A stretch of DNA of 64,000 bases from assembly GCF_026262505.1 (NCBI RefSeq), contig NC_067205.1, positions 21,485,585 to 21,549,584 of the forward strand, in the 5' to 3' direction. This DNA comes from Trichomonas vaginalis G3 (lineage: Eukaryota > Parabasalia > Trichomonadida > Trichomonadidae). Positions 1 to 11,000 of the stretch are shown piece by piece. Position numbers and translations under genes: made by a program. The notes under the pieces are model-generated. The model made no database searches. It had not been told where the DNA came from and saw only the letters and a program-made list of their open reading frames with translations. Position 1 is the first letter of the stretch; every line of letters begins with the position of its first letter.

Positions 1-61
1 TCTTCCTTCGGTGCTGTTCTTTCATATGAAACATTATAGTTAGTATGGTTATCTTGGGTAC

Positions 62-80
62 GGAGGCACTGCGCGCCTCC
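62..80. repeat. short GC-rich hairpin
   Basis: GGAGGC and GCCTCC pair across a 7-base loop. It stands out in an AT-rich stretch that otherwise shows no gene (1-242). Confidence 0.35.
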
Positions 81-242
81 TTACCCATTATATGTGAATT
101 TGACACTTTACAAAACCGTTAACGTATATTTTACAACACAAACGACAACACTAACTTAACCTTAAATATTTACAAAGCCGCCAACCACTTCACCTCACTA
201 ATGAAAAAATAAACGTTCTCACTAACGTTCCCACTAATGTTC

Positions 243-413
243 TCATTTACAAAAGTATTGCAGCGCTTCCCATTGCTGTGCTTCACACAATAGTTCATAT
301 TCTTCAGTATCGCTGCTGTCACTCCAATCGTCAGAGTCAAAGTCACTGTCAAAATAAATGTTAGTAAGTTTTGACAAAGCTAATGAAACACGCTTACCGT
401 TTGTTCTATTGCT
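243..413 (-). pseudogene. acidic coding fragment, unknown family
   Basis: An open minus-strand frame of 56 codons with no ATG and a stop at 243-245. The peptide has a strikingly acidic Asp/Ser run (SDFDSDDWSDSSDTEEYE) followed by a normal-looking tail ending in QYFCK. Composition is coding-like, and it overlaps the end of the 53-residue ORF upstream in another frame. It is probably the remains of one gene together with that ORF. The family is not recognised. Confidence 0.35.
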
Positions 414-567
414 TTATATATCTCCCATTATGTTTGTTGTCATAAACGCTCAAACTAACTTTACCCTTTCTCCCTCGTATCTGATAGAATGTATTTTCAC
501 GAGGAACGAAGAACAAATTCTTGAACTCATGACCGTTGTAGTTTGTTATCTCAATAGTTTTCGTCAT
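406..567 (-). CDS. small protein, 53 aa, unknown
   Basis: ATG-initiated minus-strand ORF preceded by an A/T-rich TTATATAAA leader. The 53-residue product has balanced, globular composition (EFKNLFFVPRENTFYQI in the middle) and looks beta-rich. I see no signal peptide or membrane segment. It lies in line with further minus-strand pieces at 243-413, 719-997, 1012-1122 and 1140-1275, as if a cluster of small genes is decaying here. No function is proposed. Confidence 0.4.
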   Translation of the reverse strand: MTKTIEITNYNGHEFKNLFFVPRENTFYQIRGRKGKVSLSVYDNKHNGRYIKQ

Positions 568-718
568 TTTATATAAATAAAATAAAAAATAAACTTAAAA
601 ATAAATGATATCACCACCCTCACACGTATGAAAACATAGCACAAAAATAAATTTAGGTGAAGTGGTGAGATCTCACCTCTTTTTTCACCTCTTTTTTCAC
701 CCTGTTGAATTCATTGCT

Positions 719-997
719 TTATAACTCTCTTCCTTTCTCCAACTCTTCTAACTTCTTCCTAAGTTTAGCAATGTTGTCCTCATGAAGTTTAATCTTTCTC
801 AAAATTCCTTCTTTATCTAATGGTTGCTTTATCTTTCTAAACTGAACTCTACCATCCTTCATAGTATGAATGTAAAAACCTTCTGGAATAGTTCCTGATT
901 TAATGTATTCTACCAAGAACTTTTGTTTCATTGCTTCAGTGACTTTATTTGTCATTTCAATCAAAGGTGAAGCTAGCACAGCGATAATGGATTTCAT
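719..997 (-). CDS. small coiled-coil protein, 92 aa
   Basis: ATG-initiated 92-residue ORF. Residues 1-30 are helical and mildly hydrophobic. Residues 40-58 read like a short beta unit (GFYIHTMKDGRVQF). Residues 63-92 are a charged heptad-like helix (LRKIKLHEDNIAKLRKKLEE), a probable coiled coil and oligomerisation segment. It is the best supported gene in the first kilobase. Another ORF ends 15 bases upstream on the same strand. The family is not recognised, and it could be cargo of the element whose repeats follow. Confidence 0.5.
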   Translation of the reverse strand: MKSIIAVLASPLIEMTNKVTEAMKQKFLVEYIKSGTIPEGFYIHTMKDGRVQFRKIKQPLDKEGILRKIKLHEDNIAKLRKKLEELEKGREL

Positions 998-1011
998 GAC
1001 TTTTTAGTATT

Positions 1012-1122
1012 TCATGCAATCTTAACAGATAGCCTTACAAGTACTTCCAGTATCGCTAGCTGTCCCTCCTTTTTATATAACTCCATGACATTTATAATCT
1101 CGCGAAACTTAACAGGTAGCAT
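1012..1122 (-). CDS. small helical ORF, 36 aa
   Basis: ATG-initiated minus-strand ORF just upstream of the 92-residue coiled-coil gene. The peptide is amphipathic (KFREIINVMELYKKEGQL, then ILEVLVRLSVKIA). Same-strand close packing suggests it belongs to the same cluster. The short length makes it uncertain. Confidence 0.3.
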   Translation of the reverse strand: MLPVKFREIINVMELYKKEGQLAILEVLVRLSVKIA

Positions 1123-1139
1123 AACAGATTAAAATCAGA

Positions 1140-1275
1140 TGAGGTTTTGAACCAAAATTTCTAAGCACAGTGTCAAGGATTTTGAGGAACTAGGGACAGA
1201 GTGTGCAAAGTCAAGATTTAATTTATCTTCATCTGTTTCATCAGCTATCTCATCTAATATGCCAATATTTTATTC
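1140..1275 (-). pseudogene. coding-like fragment, about 44 aa
   Basis: A minus-strand open stretch without ATG whose translation is coding-like (acidic start DEIADETDEDKLNLDF, then a Ser-rich linker and a leucine-rich end). It is likely a remnant in line with the ORFs downstream at 1012-1122 and 719-997. Confidence 0.25.
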
Positions 1276-1394
1276 ATAACTCGTGGCAAACTCACTAACT
1301 TTCATTATGTTCATCTGCATGCTTCATCTGATAGAAAGTATGACTTTCATTTATTCTGTGAGATAATGAAAACTACTAGGGACAGAGACCATGA

Positions 1395-1645
1395 CAAAGT
1401 TCATGACCTCCTCACTGTTTCATGTATGACCTCCTTACTGTTCTCATGTATGACATCCTCACTGTTCTCATGTATGACATCCTTACTGTTCTCATGTATG
1501 ACATCCTTACTGTTTCTCATGTATGACCTCCTCACTGTTCTCATGAACTTTTCATTATTGCATGAACTATTTCATTATTGCATGTATGACCTCCTCACTG
1601 TTCTCATGAACTATTTCATTATTGCATGTATGACCTCTTACTGTC
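1395..1645. repeat. tandem repeat, about 23-24 bp unit
   Basis: About ten imperfect copies of a unit reading roughly CATGTATGACCTCCTCACTGTT, with a CATGAACT/TTTCATTATTG variant in the second half. The plus-strand ORF across it is only the repeat translated (repeated SCMTSLLF). Confidence 0.7.
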
Positions 1646-1649
1646 TTTC

Positions 1650-1983
1650 ATAAGCGTTTCAAAGTCTCCTTTACTCATTACTTCAATCTCATGCTGTTCA
1701 CAATAGTATATGATAGATACAGAAAACAAGAGAGTAATCTTATGCATAAACAAATTCAAACGCTTGTACGGGTTCATGTAGGACAAACATTATTTTTCAA
1801 CACTAACGCCAACACGTAGGACAAACATTCATGACTAACACTACTGTATAACATAAATGTTTTGTCATGATTTCTTCATCGTATATGTTTTGTCATGATT
1901 TCTTCATCGTAATGAGTGTAAATGACCCAAAATATATTTTAGGGTAGAAGGGTAGATCTAACCTCATTTCTACCCTCTTTTTT
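1650..1983. other. non-coding spacer with first satellite units
   Basis: No gene is seen. From about 1855 it contains two satellite units (TTTTGTCATGATTTCTTCATCG) and then a GGTAGATCTAACC variant of the palindromic block found throughout 3480-8660. Confidence 0.5.
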
Positions 1984-2133
1984 TCACCCTCTTGAATTTT
2001 CGTACGGAATCTCTTCCCTCGGTTTTCCGAGGGAAGCAATCATATGAGGAAATTCTTCTAAAAGTTCTTTTGTCTGTTTGTTTTCAAACCAATGATATGC
2101 TTGCTTTGTAGAACGAAGAGTATTATAAGGCAT
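1984..2133 (-). pseudogene. 49-aa ORF, duplicated gene fragment
   Basis: ATG-initiated minus-strand ORF with coding-like composition (TKELLEEFPHMIASLGKPRE in the middle). About 75 bp of it recur at 3860-3935 with a different downstream continuation, so at least one of the two is a broken fragment of a larger gene. Its final residues lie in the satellite border. Family unknown. Confidence 0.4.
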
Positions 2134-2148
2134 TTTGTGAAGAATATA

Positions 2149-2174
2149 GCAATCGCCTGAATTCAGACGGTTGC
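2149..2174. repeat. imperfect palindrome
   Basis: A 26-bp imperfect palindrome centred on CTGAATTCAG. It lies just between the leftward ORF at 1984-2133 and the rightward open frame at 2150-2290. Confidence 0.4.
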
Positions 2175-2290
2175 TTTTTATACAAAATTCACACAGGAAA
2201 ATTCTTGAGTTTTGGTTGAAAGAATACGGTCAAGCCAAAAGTGGCTCGACCTCAAAACAAGCATTTTATGAGCTTACTAAGGCGTTATGA
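2150..2290 (+). pseudogene. coding-like fragment, about 46 aa
   Basis: An open plus-strand frame without ATG ending at TGA 2288-2290. The peptide contains ILEFWLKEYGQAKSGSTSK and looks like the C-terminal end of a real protein. Family unknown. It is probably the remnant of a gene disrupted by growth of the satellite. Confidence 0.3.
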
Positions 2291-2378
2291 ATGAATTCAA
2301 AGGTATTTGCATACATCCTGACCTCGTTCATTTTGTTGCTGAATTCAGCAAAAATAATGTTTAGGGTAGATGGTTTTA

Positions 2379-3008
2379 GGTGTCACTACGTCACCATGTC
2401 ACCAGGTTAATTAACTTCTCTTAAAATTACTGACAACATGACATTTAGACAACAGTCCAGGAAATAAACTTCATCGTAAATGTTTTGTCAAGGTTTCATC
2501 GTATATGCTTTGTCAAGGTTTCATCGTATATGCTTTGTCAAACATGAACGTAAATGTTTTGTCATGATTTCATCGTATATGTTTTGTCATGATGCAAAAA
2601 ATAATGAGTTCATTTACTCACAATATTTTTGTACAAAATGTAAAGTATGGCGGTTTGAAACCGTCGGGAACCTTCACTTTTTTGACGAAGTGCAATTCTT
2701 CACTTCGTGTCAAAACTTCATCGTAATGAGCGTAAATGATCCAAAAATAATGTTTACGTTCATGGTTTCAGGTTATTCAATAATTAATTATTTTTGAAGA
2801 ACTGAAGGTGCTACCATGTTACCATGTGCTACCAGGTTAATGAACTTCTCTGAAAAAATGAGACAACATGACATTTAGACAACAACACAGGAGGAAGGCA
2901 GTTATGAATTATTTTTGAAGAACTGAAGGTGTCACTACGTCACCATGTGTCACTCGGTCATTTAACTTCTCTGAAAAAATGAGACAACATGACATTTTGA
3001 CAACAACC
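2379..3008. repeat. left flanking modules of the satellite (M1-M3)
   Basis: Three related modules, at about 2379-2472, 2771-2906 and 2899-3008, contain GTCACTACGTCACCATG or its GCTACCATGTTACCATG variant, then AACTTCTCTGAAAAAATGAGACAACATGAC. Between them lie forward-oriented satellite units (2470-2760). The same modules recur inverted at 8323-9038. Confidence 0.7.
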
Positions 3009-3498
3009 ATCACTCAGCACGCAACGGCTATTGAAGGTTCGACAAAACATTTACGTTCAATGTTTGACAAAACATATACGTTCATGTTGACAAAGCATAT
3101 ACGATGAAGTTTTGACACGAAGTGAAGATTTGCACTTCGTCAAAAAATGAAGGTTCGACAAAACATTTACGTTCATGTTTGACAAAGCATATACGATGAA
3201 AAGTTTCGACAAAACATATTTACCGTTCATGTTTGACAAAGCATATACGATGAAGTTTTGACACGAAGTGAAGATTTGCACTTCGTCAAAAAGTGAAGGT
3301 TCGACAAAACATTATACGTGTTCATGTTTGACAAAGCATATACGAAGAAGTCTTGACAAAACATATTCGAAGAAGTCATGACAAAACATATACCTCATGT
3401 TTGACAAAACATATACGAAGAAATCATGACAAAACATTTACGCTCATTACGATGAAGAAGTCATGAAAATTCATGAGGTGAGAAAAGAGGTGAGAAAA

Positions 3499-3516
3499 GA
3501 GGTGAGATCTCACCTC
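3499..3516. repeat. perfect 18-bp palindrome, first of nine
   Basis: GAGGTGAGATCTCACCTC is its own reverse complement. Further perfect copies start at 3652, 3768, 5014, 5179, 5368, 6028, 7376 and 8635. Near copies lie at 666, 7210, 7912 and 8190, and in the Polinton end repeats at 43500, 43820, 49500 and 49740. A protein-binding or cruciform role is conceivable but unproven. Confidence 0.75.
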
Positions 3517-3825
3517 TTCACCTAAACATTATTTTTGGGTCATTTACGTTCATTACGAAGAAGTCATGACAAAACCTATACGAAGAAATCATGACAAAAC
3601 ATTTACGCTCATTTCGATGAAGAAGTCATGAAAATTCATGAGGTGAGAAAAGAGGTGAGATCTCACCTCTTCACCTAAACATTATTTTTGGGTCATTTAC
3701 GTTCATTACGAAGAAGTCATGACAAAACATTTACGAAGAAATCATGAAAATTCATGAGGTGAGAAAAGAGGTGAGATCTCACCTCTTCACCTAAACATTA
3801 TTTTTGGGTCATTTACGTTCATTAC

Positions 3826-4072
3826 GAAGATGTTATACCATCTAAGAACTTGCGATTTTCATACGGAATCTCTTCTCTCGGTTTTCCGAGGAAGCAATCA
3901 TATGAGGAAATTCTTCTAAAAGTTCTTTTGTCTGATTTACATCTAATGAAAAAGTTTAGAAGAATTTTCTTATTCTTTCTGGCTTATTTTTGTTTTTCCA
4001 GTACTCCCGCTCTAATGGTCCCAGATGTGTTGACTTTGACTCTCTCAAGTTCTTAGATGGTATAACATCTTC
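3826..4072. repeat. 247-bp segment with 27-bp inverted repeats at its ends
   Basis: Positions 3826-3852 and 4046-4072 are perfect inverted copies of 27 bp (inner part GTTATACCATCTAAGAACTT). Between them lie about 75 bp shared with 1998-2074 and a separate minus-strand coding-like stretch (contains LEREYWKNKNKPERIRKFF). It looks like a small palindromic insertion or the product of an inversion, embedded in the satellite. Confidence 0.6.
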
Positions 4073-7000
4073 AACGCCTCCTTCATAAGTCTTGACAAAG
4101 CATATACGAAGAAGTCTTGACAAAGCATATACGAAGAAGTCATGACAAAACATTTACGATGAAGTCATGACAAAACATTTACGAAGAAGTCTTGACAAAT
4201 CATTTACGAAGAAGTCTTGACAAAGCATATACGAAGAAGTCTTGACACGAAGTGAAGATTTGCACTTCGTCAAAAAAGTGAAGGTTCGACAAAACATTTA
4301 CGAAGAAGTCATGACAAAACATTTACGAAGAAGTCTTGACAAATCATTTACGAAGAAGTCTTGACACGAAGTGAAGATTTGCACTTCGTCAAAAAAGTGA
4401 AGGTTCGACAAAACATTTACGTTCATGTTTGACAAAACATATACGTTCATGTTTGACAAAGCATATACGATGAAGTTTTGACACGAAGTGAAGATTTGCA
4501 CTTCGTCAAAAAAGTGAAGGTTCGACAAAACATATACGTTCATGTTTGACAAAGCATATACGAAGAAGTCTTGACAAAACATATACGATGAAGTTTTGAC
4601 ACGAAGTGAAGATTTGCACTTCGTCAAAAAAGTGAAGTTTCGACAAAACATATACGTTCATGTTTGACAAAGCATATACGATGAAGTTTCGACAAAACAT
4701 ATACGTTCATGTTTGACAAAGCATATACGATGAAGTTTTGACACGAAGTGAAGATTTGCACTTCGTCAAAAAAGTGAAGGTTCGACAAAACATATACGTT
4801 CATGTTTGACAAAGCATATACGAAGAAGTCATGACAAAACATATACGCTCATGTTTGACAAAACATATACGAAGAAATCATGACAAAACATATACGCTCA
4901 TGTTTGACAAAACATATACGAAGAAATCATGACAAAACATATACGCTCATTACGATGAAGAAGTCATGAAAATTCATGAGGTGAGAAAAGAGGTGAGAAA
5001 AGAGGTGAGAAAAGAGGTGAGATCTCACCTCTTCACCTAAACATTATTTTTGGGTCATTTACGTTCATTACGAAGAAGTCATGACAAAACATTTACGAAG
5101 AAATCATGACAAAACATTTACGCTCATTTCGATGAAGAAGTCATGAAAATTCATGAGGTGAGAAAAGAGGTGAGAAAAGAGGTGAGATCTCACCTCTTCA
5201 CCTAAACATTATTTTTGGGTCATTTACGTTCATTACGATGAAGTCATGACAAAACATATACGCTCATGTTTGACAAAACATATACGAAGAAATCATGACA
5301 AAACATTTACGCTCATTACGATGAAGAACTCATGAAAATTCATGAGGTGAGAAAAGAGGTGAGAAAAGAGGTGAGATCTCACCTCTTCACCTAAACATTA
5401 TTTTTGGGTCATTTACGCTCATTACGAAGAAATCATGACAAAACCTATACGAAGAAATCATGACAAAACATTTACGATGAAGAAGTCATGACAAAGCATA
5501 TACGATGAAGTTTCGACAAATCATTTACGTTCATGTTTGACAAAGCATATACGATGAAATCATGACAAAACATTTACGATGAAATCATGACAAAACATTT
5601 ACGATGAAATCATGACAAAACATTTACGATGAAGTCATGACAAAACATATACGAAGAAGTTTCGACAAAACATGTACGATGAAATCATGACAAAACATAT
5701 ACGATGAAGTTTTGACAAAACATATACGAAGAAGTCATGACAAAACATAAACGAAGAAGTCATGACAAAACATAAACGAAGAAATCATGTCAAAACATTT
5801 ACGATGAAGAAGTCATGACAAAGCATATACGAAGAAGTCATGACAAAACATAAACGAAGAAATCTTGACAAAACATTTACGATGAAGTTTCGACAAATCA
5901 TTTACGTTCATGTTTGACAAAGCATATACGAAGAAGAAGTCATGACAAAGCATATACGTTCATGTTTGACAAAGCATATACGAAGAAATCATGAAAATTC
6001 AATGAGGTGAGAAAAGAGGTGAGAAAAGAGGTGAGATCTCACCTCTTCACCTAAACATTATTTTTGGGTCATTTACACTCATTACGATGAAGAAATCATG
6101 ACAAAACATATACGATGAAGAAGTTTCGACAAAGCATATACGAAGAAGTCATGACAAAACATATACGATGAAGTTTCGACAAATCATTTACGTTCATGTT
6201 TGACAAAACATTTACGCTCATTCCGATGAAGAAGTCATGACAAAGCATATACGATGAAGTTTTGACAAATCATTTACGTTCATGTTTGACAAAGCATATA
6301 CGATGAAATCATGACAAAACATGTACGTTCATGTTTGACAAAACATATACGATGAAGAAATCATGACAAAACATTTACGAAGAAGTCATGACAAAACATA
6401 AACGAAGAAATCATGACAAATCATTTACGTTCATTACGATGAAGAAATCATGACAAAACATGTACGTTCATGTTTGACAAAACATTTACGATGAAGAAAT
6501 CATGACAAAACATAAACGAAGAAATCATGACAAATCATTTACGTTCATTACGATGAAGAAATCATGACAAAACATGTACGTTCATGTTTGACAAAACATT
6601 TACGATGAAGAAATCATACAAAACATAAACGAAGAAATCATGACAAATCATTTACGTTCATTACGATGAAGAAGTCATGACAAAACATCTACGTTCATGT
6701 TTGACAAAACATTTACGATGAAGTTTCGACAAAACATTTACACTCATTACGATGAAGAAGTCATGACAAATCATTTACGTTCATTACGATGAAGAAGTCT
6801 GACAAAACATTTACGCTCATGTTTGACAAAACATTTACACTCATTACGATGAAGAAGTCTTGACAAAGCATATACGTTCATTACGATGAAGAAGTCATGA
6901 CAAAACATATACGCTCATGTTTGACAAAACATATACGCTCATGTTTGACAAAAACATATACGCTCATTACGATGAAGAAATCATGACAAAACATTTACGA

Positions 7001-8322
7001 TGAAGTAGTGACAAAACATATACGATGAAGAAGTCTTGACAAAACATTTACGCTCATGTTTGACAAAGCATATACGTTCATTACGATGAAGAAGTCATGA
7101 CAAAGCATATACGATGAAATCATGACAAAACATAAACGAAGAAATCATGACAAAACATTTCCGATGAAGAAATCATGAAAATTCATGAGGTGAGAAAAGA
7201 GGTGAGAAAAGAGTGAGATCTCACCTCTTCACCTAAACATTATTTTTGGGTCATTTACGCTCATTACGAAGAAATCATGACAAAACATATACGAAGAAAT
7301 CATGACAAAATATAAACGTTCATTCCGATGAAGAAATCATGAAAATTCAATGAGGTGAGAAAAGAGGTGAGAAAAGAGGTGAGATCTCACCTCTTCACTA
7401 AAATATATTTTTGTCTGATTTACGCTCATTACGATGAAGAAATCATGACAAAACATTTACGAAGAAGAAATCATGACAAAGCATATACGCTCATTACGAT
7501 GAAGAAATCATGACAAAACATTTACGATGAAGAAGTCTTGACAAACAATTTACGTTCATGTTGACAAAGCATATACGCTCATTACGATGAAGAAGTCTTG
7601 ACAAAACATTTACGATGAAGAAATCTTGACAAAGCATATACGTTCATGTTTGAACACATTCATTTACACTCATTACGATGAAGAAATCATGACAAAACAT
7701 ATACAATGAAGAAATCATGAGATTAGAAATGAGATTAGAAATGAGGTTAGATCTAACCATCTACCCTAAACATTATTTTTAGTCGTTACGTTCATTACGA
7801 TGAAGAAATTTCGACACATTCATTTACGCTCATTACGAATAAATCATCATGACAAAACATATACGTCATTACGATGAAGAAATCATGAAAATTCAATGAG
7901 GTGAGAAAAGAGGTGAGATCTAACCATCTACCCTAAACATTATTTTTGGATCATTTACACTCATTCCGATGAAGAAGTTTCGACAAAACATTAACGATAA
8001 AATCATCATGACAAAACATTAACGTTCATGTTTGACAAAACATATACGCTCATTACGATGAAGAAATCATGACAAAACATTTACGAAGAAGAAATCATGA
8101 CAAAACATATACGTTCATGTTTGACAAAGCATATACGTTCATTACGATGAAGAAATCATGAAAATTCAATGAGGTGAGAAAAGAGGTGAGATCTAACCAT
8201 CTACCCTAAACATTATTTTTGGATCATTTACACTCATTCCGATGAAGAAGTTTCGACAAAACATTAACGATAAAATCATCATGACAAAACATTAACGTTC
8301 ATTACGATGAAGTGTTCTGATG

Positions 8323-9038
8323 AAGTCATAACTGCCTTCCTCCTGTGTTGTTGTCTAAATGTCATGTTGTCTCATTTTTTCAGAGAAGTTAAATGACCTG
8401 GTAGCACATGGTAACATGGTAGCACCTTCAGTTCTTCAAAAATAATTAATTATTGAATGACCTAAAAACCATTAATGAAAACATTATTTTTGGATCATTT
8501 ACACTCATTACGATGAAGAAGTTTCGACAAAACATTAACGTTCATTACGATGAAGAAATCATGACAAAACATATACGCTCATTACGATGAAGAAATCATG
8601 AAAATTCAATGAGGTGAGAAAAGAGGTGAGAAAAGAGGTGAGATCTCACCTCTTCACCTAAACATTATTTTTGGGTCATTTACGCTCATTACGATGAAGA
8701 AATCATGACAAAACATTTACGAAGAAGTTTTGACAAAACATATACGAAGAAGTTTTGACAAAACATATACGAGGAAGTTTTGACAAAACATATACGTTCA
8801 TTACGATGAAGTTTATTTCCTGCTGTGTTGTCAAAATGTCATGTTGTCACACTTTTTCAGAGAAGTTAAATGACCGAGTGACACATGGTGACGTAGTGAC
8901 ACCTTCAGTTCTTCAAAAATAAGTCATTATTGAATAACCCGTGTTGTTGTCAAAATGTCATGAGTTAAATTACCTGGTGACCGAGTGACACCTTCAGTTC
9001 TTCAAAAATAAGTCATAACTGCCTTCCTCCTGTGTTGT
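8323..9038. repeat. right flanking modules of the satellite (M4-M6), inverted
   Basis: Modules at about 8323-8463, 8811-8940 and 8941-9038 are reverse-complement versions of M1-M3, including the CTTCAGTTCTTCAAAAATAA and GTCATGTTGTC parts. The block stops at the N gap, so its true end is not seen. Confidence 0.7.
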
Positions 9039-9063
9039 NNNNNNNNNNNNNNNNNNNNNNNNN
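9039..9063. other. assembly gap, 25 N
   Basis: Twenty-five undetermined bases join the satellite to the interior of an integrase gene. The true distance and order of the two sides are unknown. Confidence 0.99.
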
Positions 9064-10077
9064 GGTACCTTTCGTGAAATATCCAAAACCATGTTCAAAA
9101 AGCTTGTCAGAGAAAATAATTTGGAATTAATTCCAAAAAGAGGAAGAAAACAAATAGAAATTAATCTTGATGCCTGCCAAGCTTATGCAAATTTGAAAGA
9201 TTTAATGCCCGATGCAGGCATCAATAAATTATTCAGAAAATGAAACAGACCTTGTCAATATTGAGAAGAATCCAGAAGAATTTCAAAAAATTCAATCAGA
9301 AATTCAAAAAAATGGAGAAATAAATTATGAGTCTGGAAACTGGCTCGATGAAGTTGACCGCACAACTTTAGTTCCAGTTGTGACTCCAATAGAAGGTACG
9401 CCTATTGAAATAATCCATTACGCGAATCTCTTCAAACGGCAACATACATTACAAAAAATTTCGATTCTCCCTCATATAGAATGGGCAGGAAAATACACGA
9501 AGCGATTATTGCAGATACTCCCCCTCAAAATCAAGAAAATCAGCAAAAATACATTCCTCGAAATTATCTAGCATCCAAATGTCATCAAATTTGGCATGCT
9601 GATATCCACTATTGGAGGAAACGAATAGGCAAATATTTGTTTGCGATAATAGACGACAGATCGCGAAAAATCATAGATTTTAATTTATTTACCGAAAAAA
9701 CAGCTCAAAATACAACTGCAGTTCTTAAAAGAGCATTAAGTACTCTACCTCAACCACCATACGCTATTTGGACTGATAACGGCCTTGAAAATAAAAGCTC
9801 ATTTCATCAACTTTTGGTTGAACGTGGAATTGAGCATATTTTCATTCAACCGGGCAATCCACAGGCAAATGGTAAGATTGAGAGATGGTGGCCATACGTG
9901 GAAAGAAACTGCAAGTCAGAATCAGATCTTCCACGGGTTATCAGATTTTACAATAATATGCCCCATTCTTCTTTGCCTGTGAATCCTGAAACGAACGTTT
10001 ACTTTACGCCGAATGAATTCGAGGCCAGTGAAATTGATGATCACTGGTATCGAAATCCAGAACAAGAACCATTCTAG
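9064..10077 (+). pseudogene. DD35E integrase, partial and broken copy
   Basis: Matches the integrase at 18723-19901 from about residue 54 onward. The N-terminal part is absent at the gap and the remaining frame is broken (about two or three breaks). The catalytic region lies in one open stretch from 9481. Confidence 0.75.
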
Positions 10078-10539
10078 ATAGTCGACGGTCAATTAAAAAA
10101 CCTTAAGGAAAGCATTGACGAGTTCAGAAAATGAAAATCTCGAGCAAGTTCAATAAATTTTCAACAAATTCTCAAATCATTACGAATAAACACTTAATAT
10201 TATCGTATTTACATCTTTTTAATACAACTATTTACTTACTGATGATTCATTGCAAATCGTAGATTTGGATGATAAGTTATCTAACAAAAGTTTCCGAGCT
10301 TACCGCTTAAAACAATAGCCTACATCATATCTACGAATACCTCGGTACCGAGGCTACAGTTTTGCGCAGAAAGTTCAAAAAGTGACTTCGAATGCTAAGT
10401 TATCTAACAAAAATTTCCGAGCTTACCAGTTTAAAACAATAGTCTACATCATATCTACGAATACCTCGTTACTCCGAGGTTCAGGTTAGTAAAAATCAAT
10501 CTAAAAATATTTTTTTATGTACGTTAATGTAATCTGAGA

Positions 10540-10833
10540 GTGAGAGGCATATAGGCATACTATATACCTCTCACCCTTCAATTCCTACCAGAAAGTTCGA
10601 AAACTTGGTCGCAATTGCATCTGATTGCGACCAAGTTTTCGAACTTTCTCGAGGGAATAGGAGCCTACAAAGCACTGATTATGTATTAGTGCCTGGTAGG
10701 CTCCTATTCACTTTCTAAATGGGAGAAACTTTGCTTTCATAAGATAACATACGAACAAAGTTTCTCCCATTTAGAGTTTGAATTGAAGGGTGCGAGGTAT
10801 ATAGGCATACTATATATCTCTCACCCTTAATTC
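10540..10833. repeat. hairpin cluster HA1, U1
   Basis: Five consecutive hairpins as described at 20365-20659, with minor differences in the last arm. Confidence 0.75.
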
Positions 10834-11000
10834 CTATGAAAACAGTTCTAAAATAAAAATAAAAAACAAACTTAAATTAACTATTAAATTTTTTATATTT
10901 TAATTTCATATTTTTAATAAAATTCCTTATATATTATAATTATTATATTAAAAACCCTTTCGAATTTTGGCGCGAAAATAAGAGTAGGTGTCACTTTTTG

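Larger units (their letters stand above)
3009..8810. repeat. satellite of about 25 bp with embedded palindromes
   Basis: Well over one hundred copies of a unit like CATGACAAAACATATACGAA plus GAAGT, in variants (ACAAAACATTTACG, TTTGACAAAGCATATACG, TTCGACAAAACAT). Interspersed are hairpin units with ACGAAGTG/CACTTCGT arms and blocks of about 75 bp holding the GAGGTGAGATCTCACCTC palindrome followed by TTCACCTAAACATTATTTTTGGGTCATTTACG. The 25-bp period is not a multiple of three, so ORFs across it (repeated FFDEVQIFTSCQ and similar) are artefacts. Confidence 0.85.

Noticed and set aside
170-576. ORFs at 170-352 (minus) and 358-576 (plus)
   Set aside because: They lie over the better supported minus-strand pieces 243-413 and 406-567 in other frames.
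1366-1653. 95-codon ORF with repeated SCMTSLLF
   Set aside because: Pure translation of the 23-24 bp tandem repeat.
2480-4842. ORFs of 60-117 codons across the satellite (repeated FFDEVQIFTSCQ, FVYALS, NMNVYVLS)
   Set aside because: They are the 25-bp repeat read in several frames; the period is not a multiple of three and frames swap from unit to unit.
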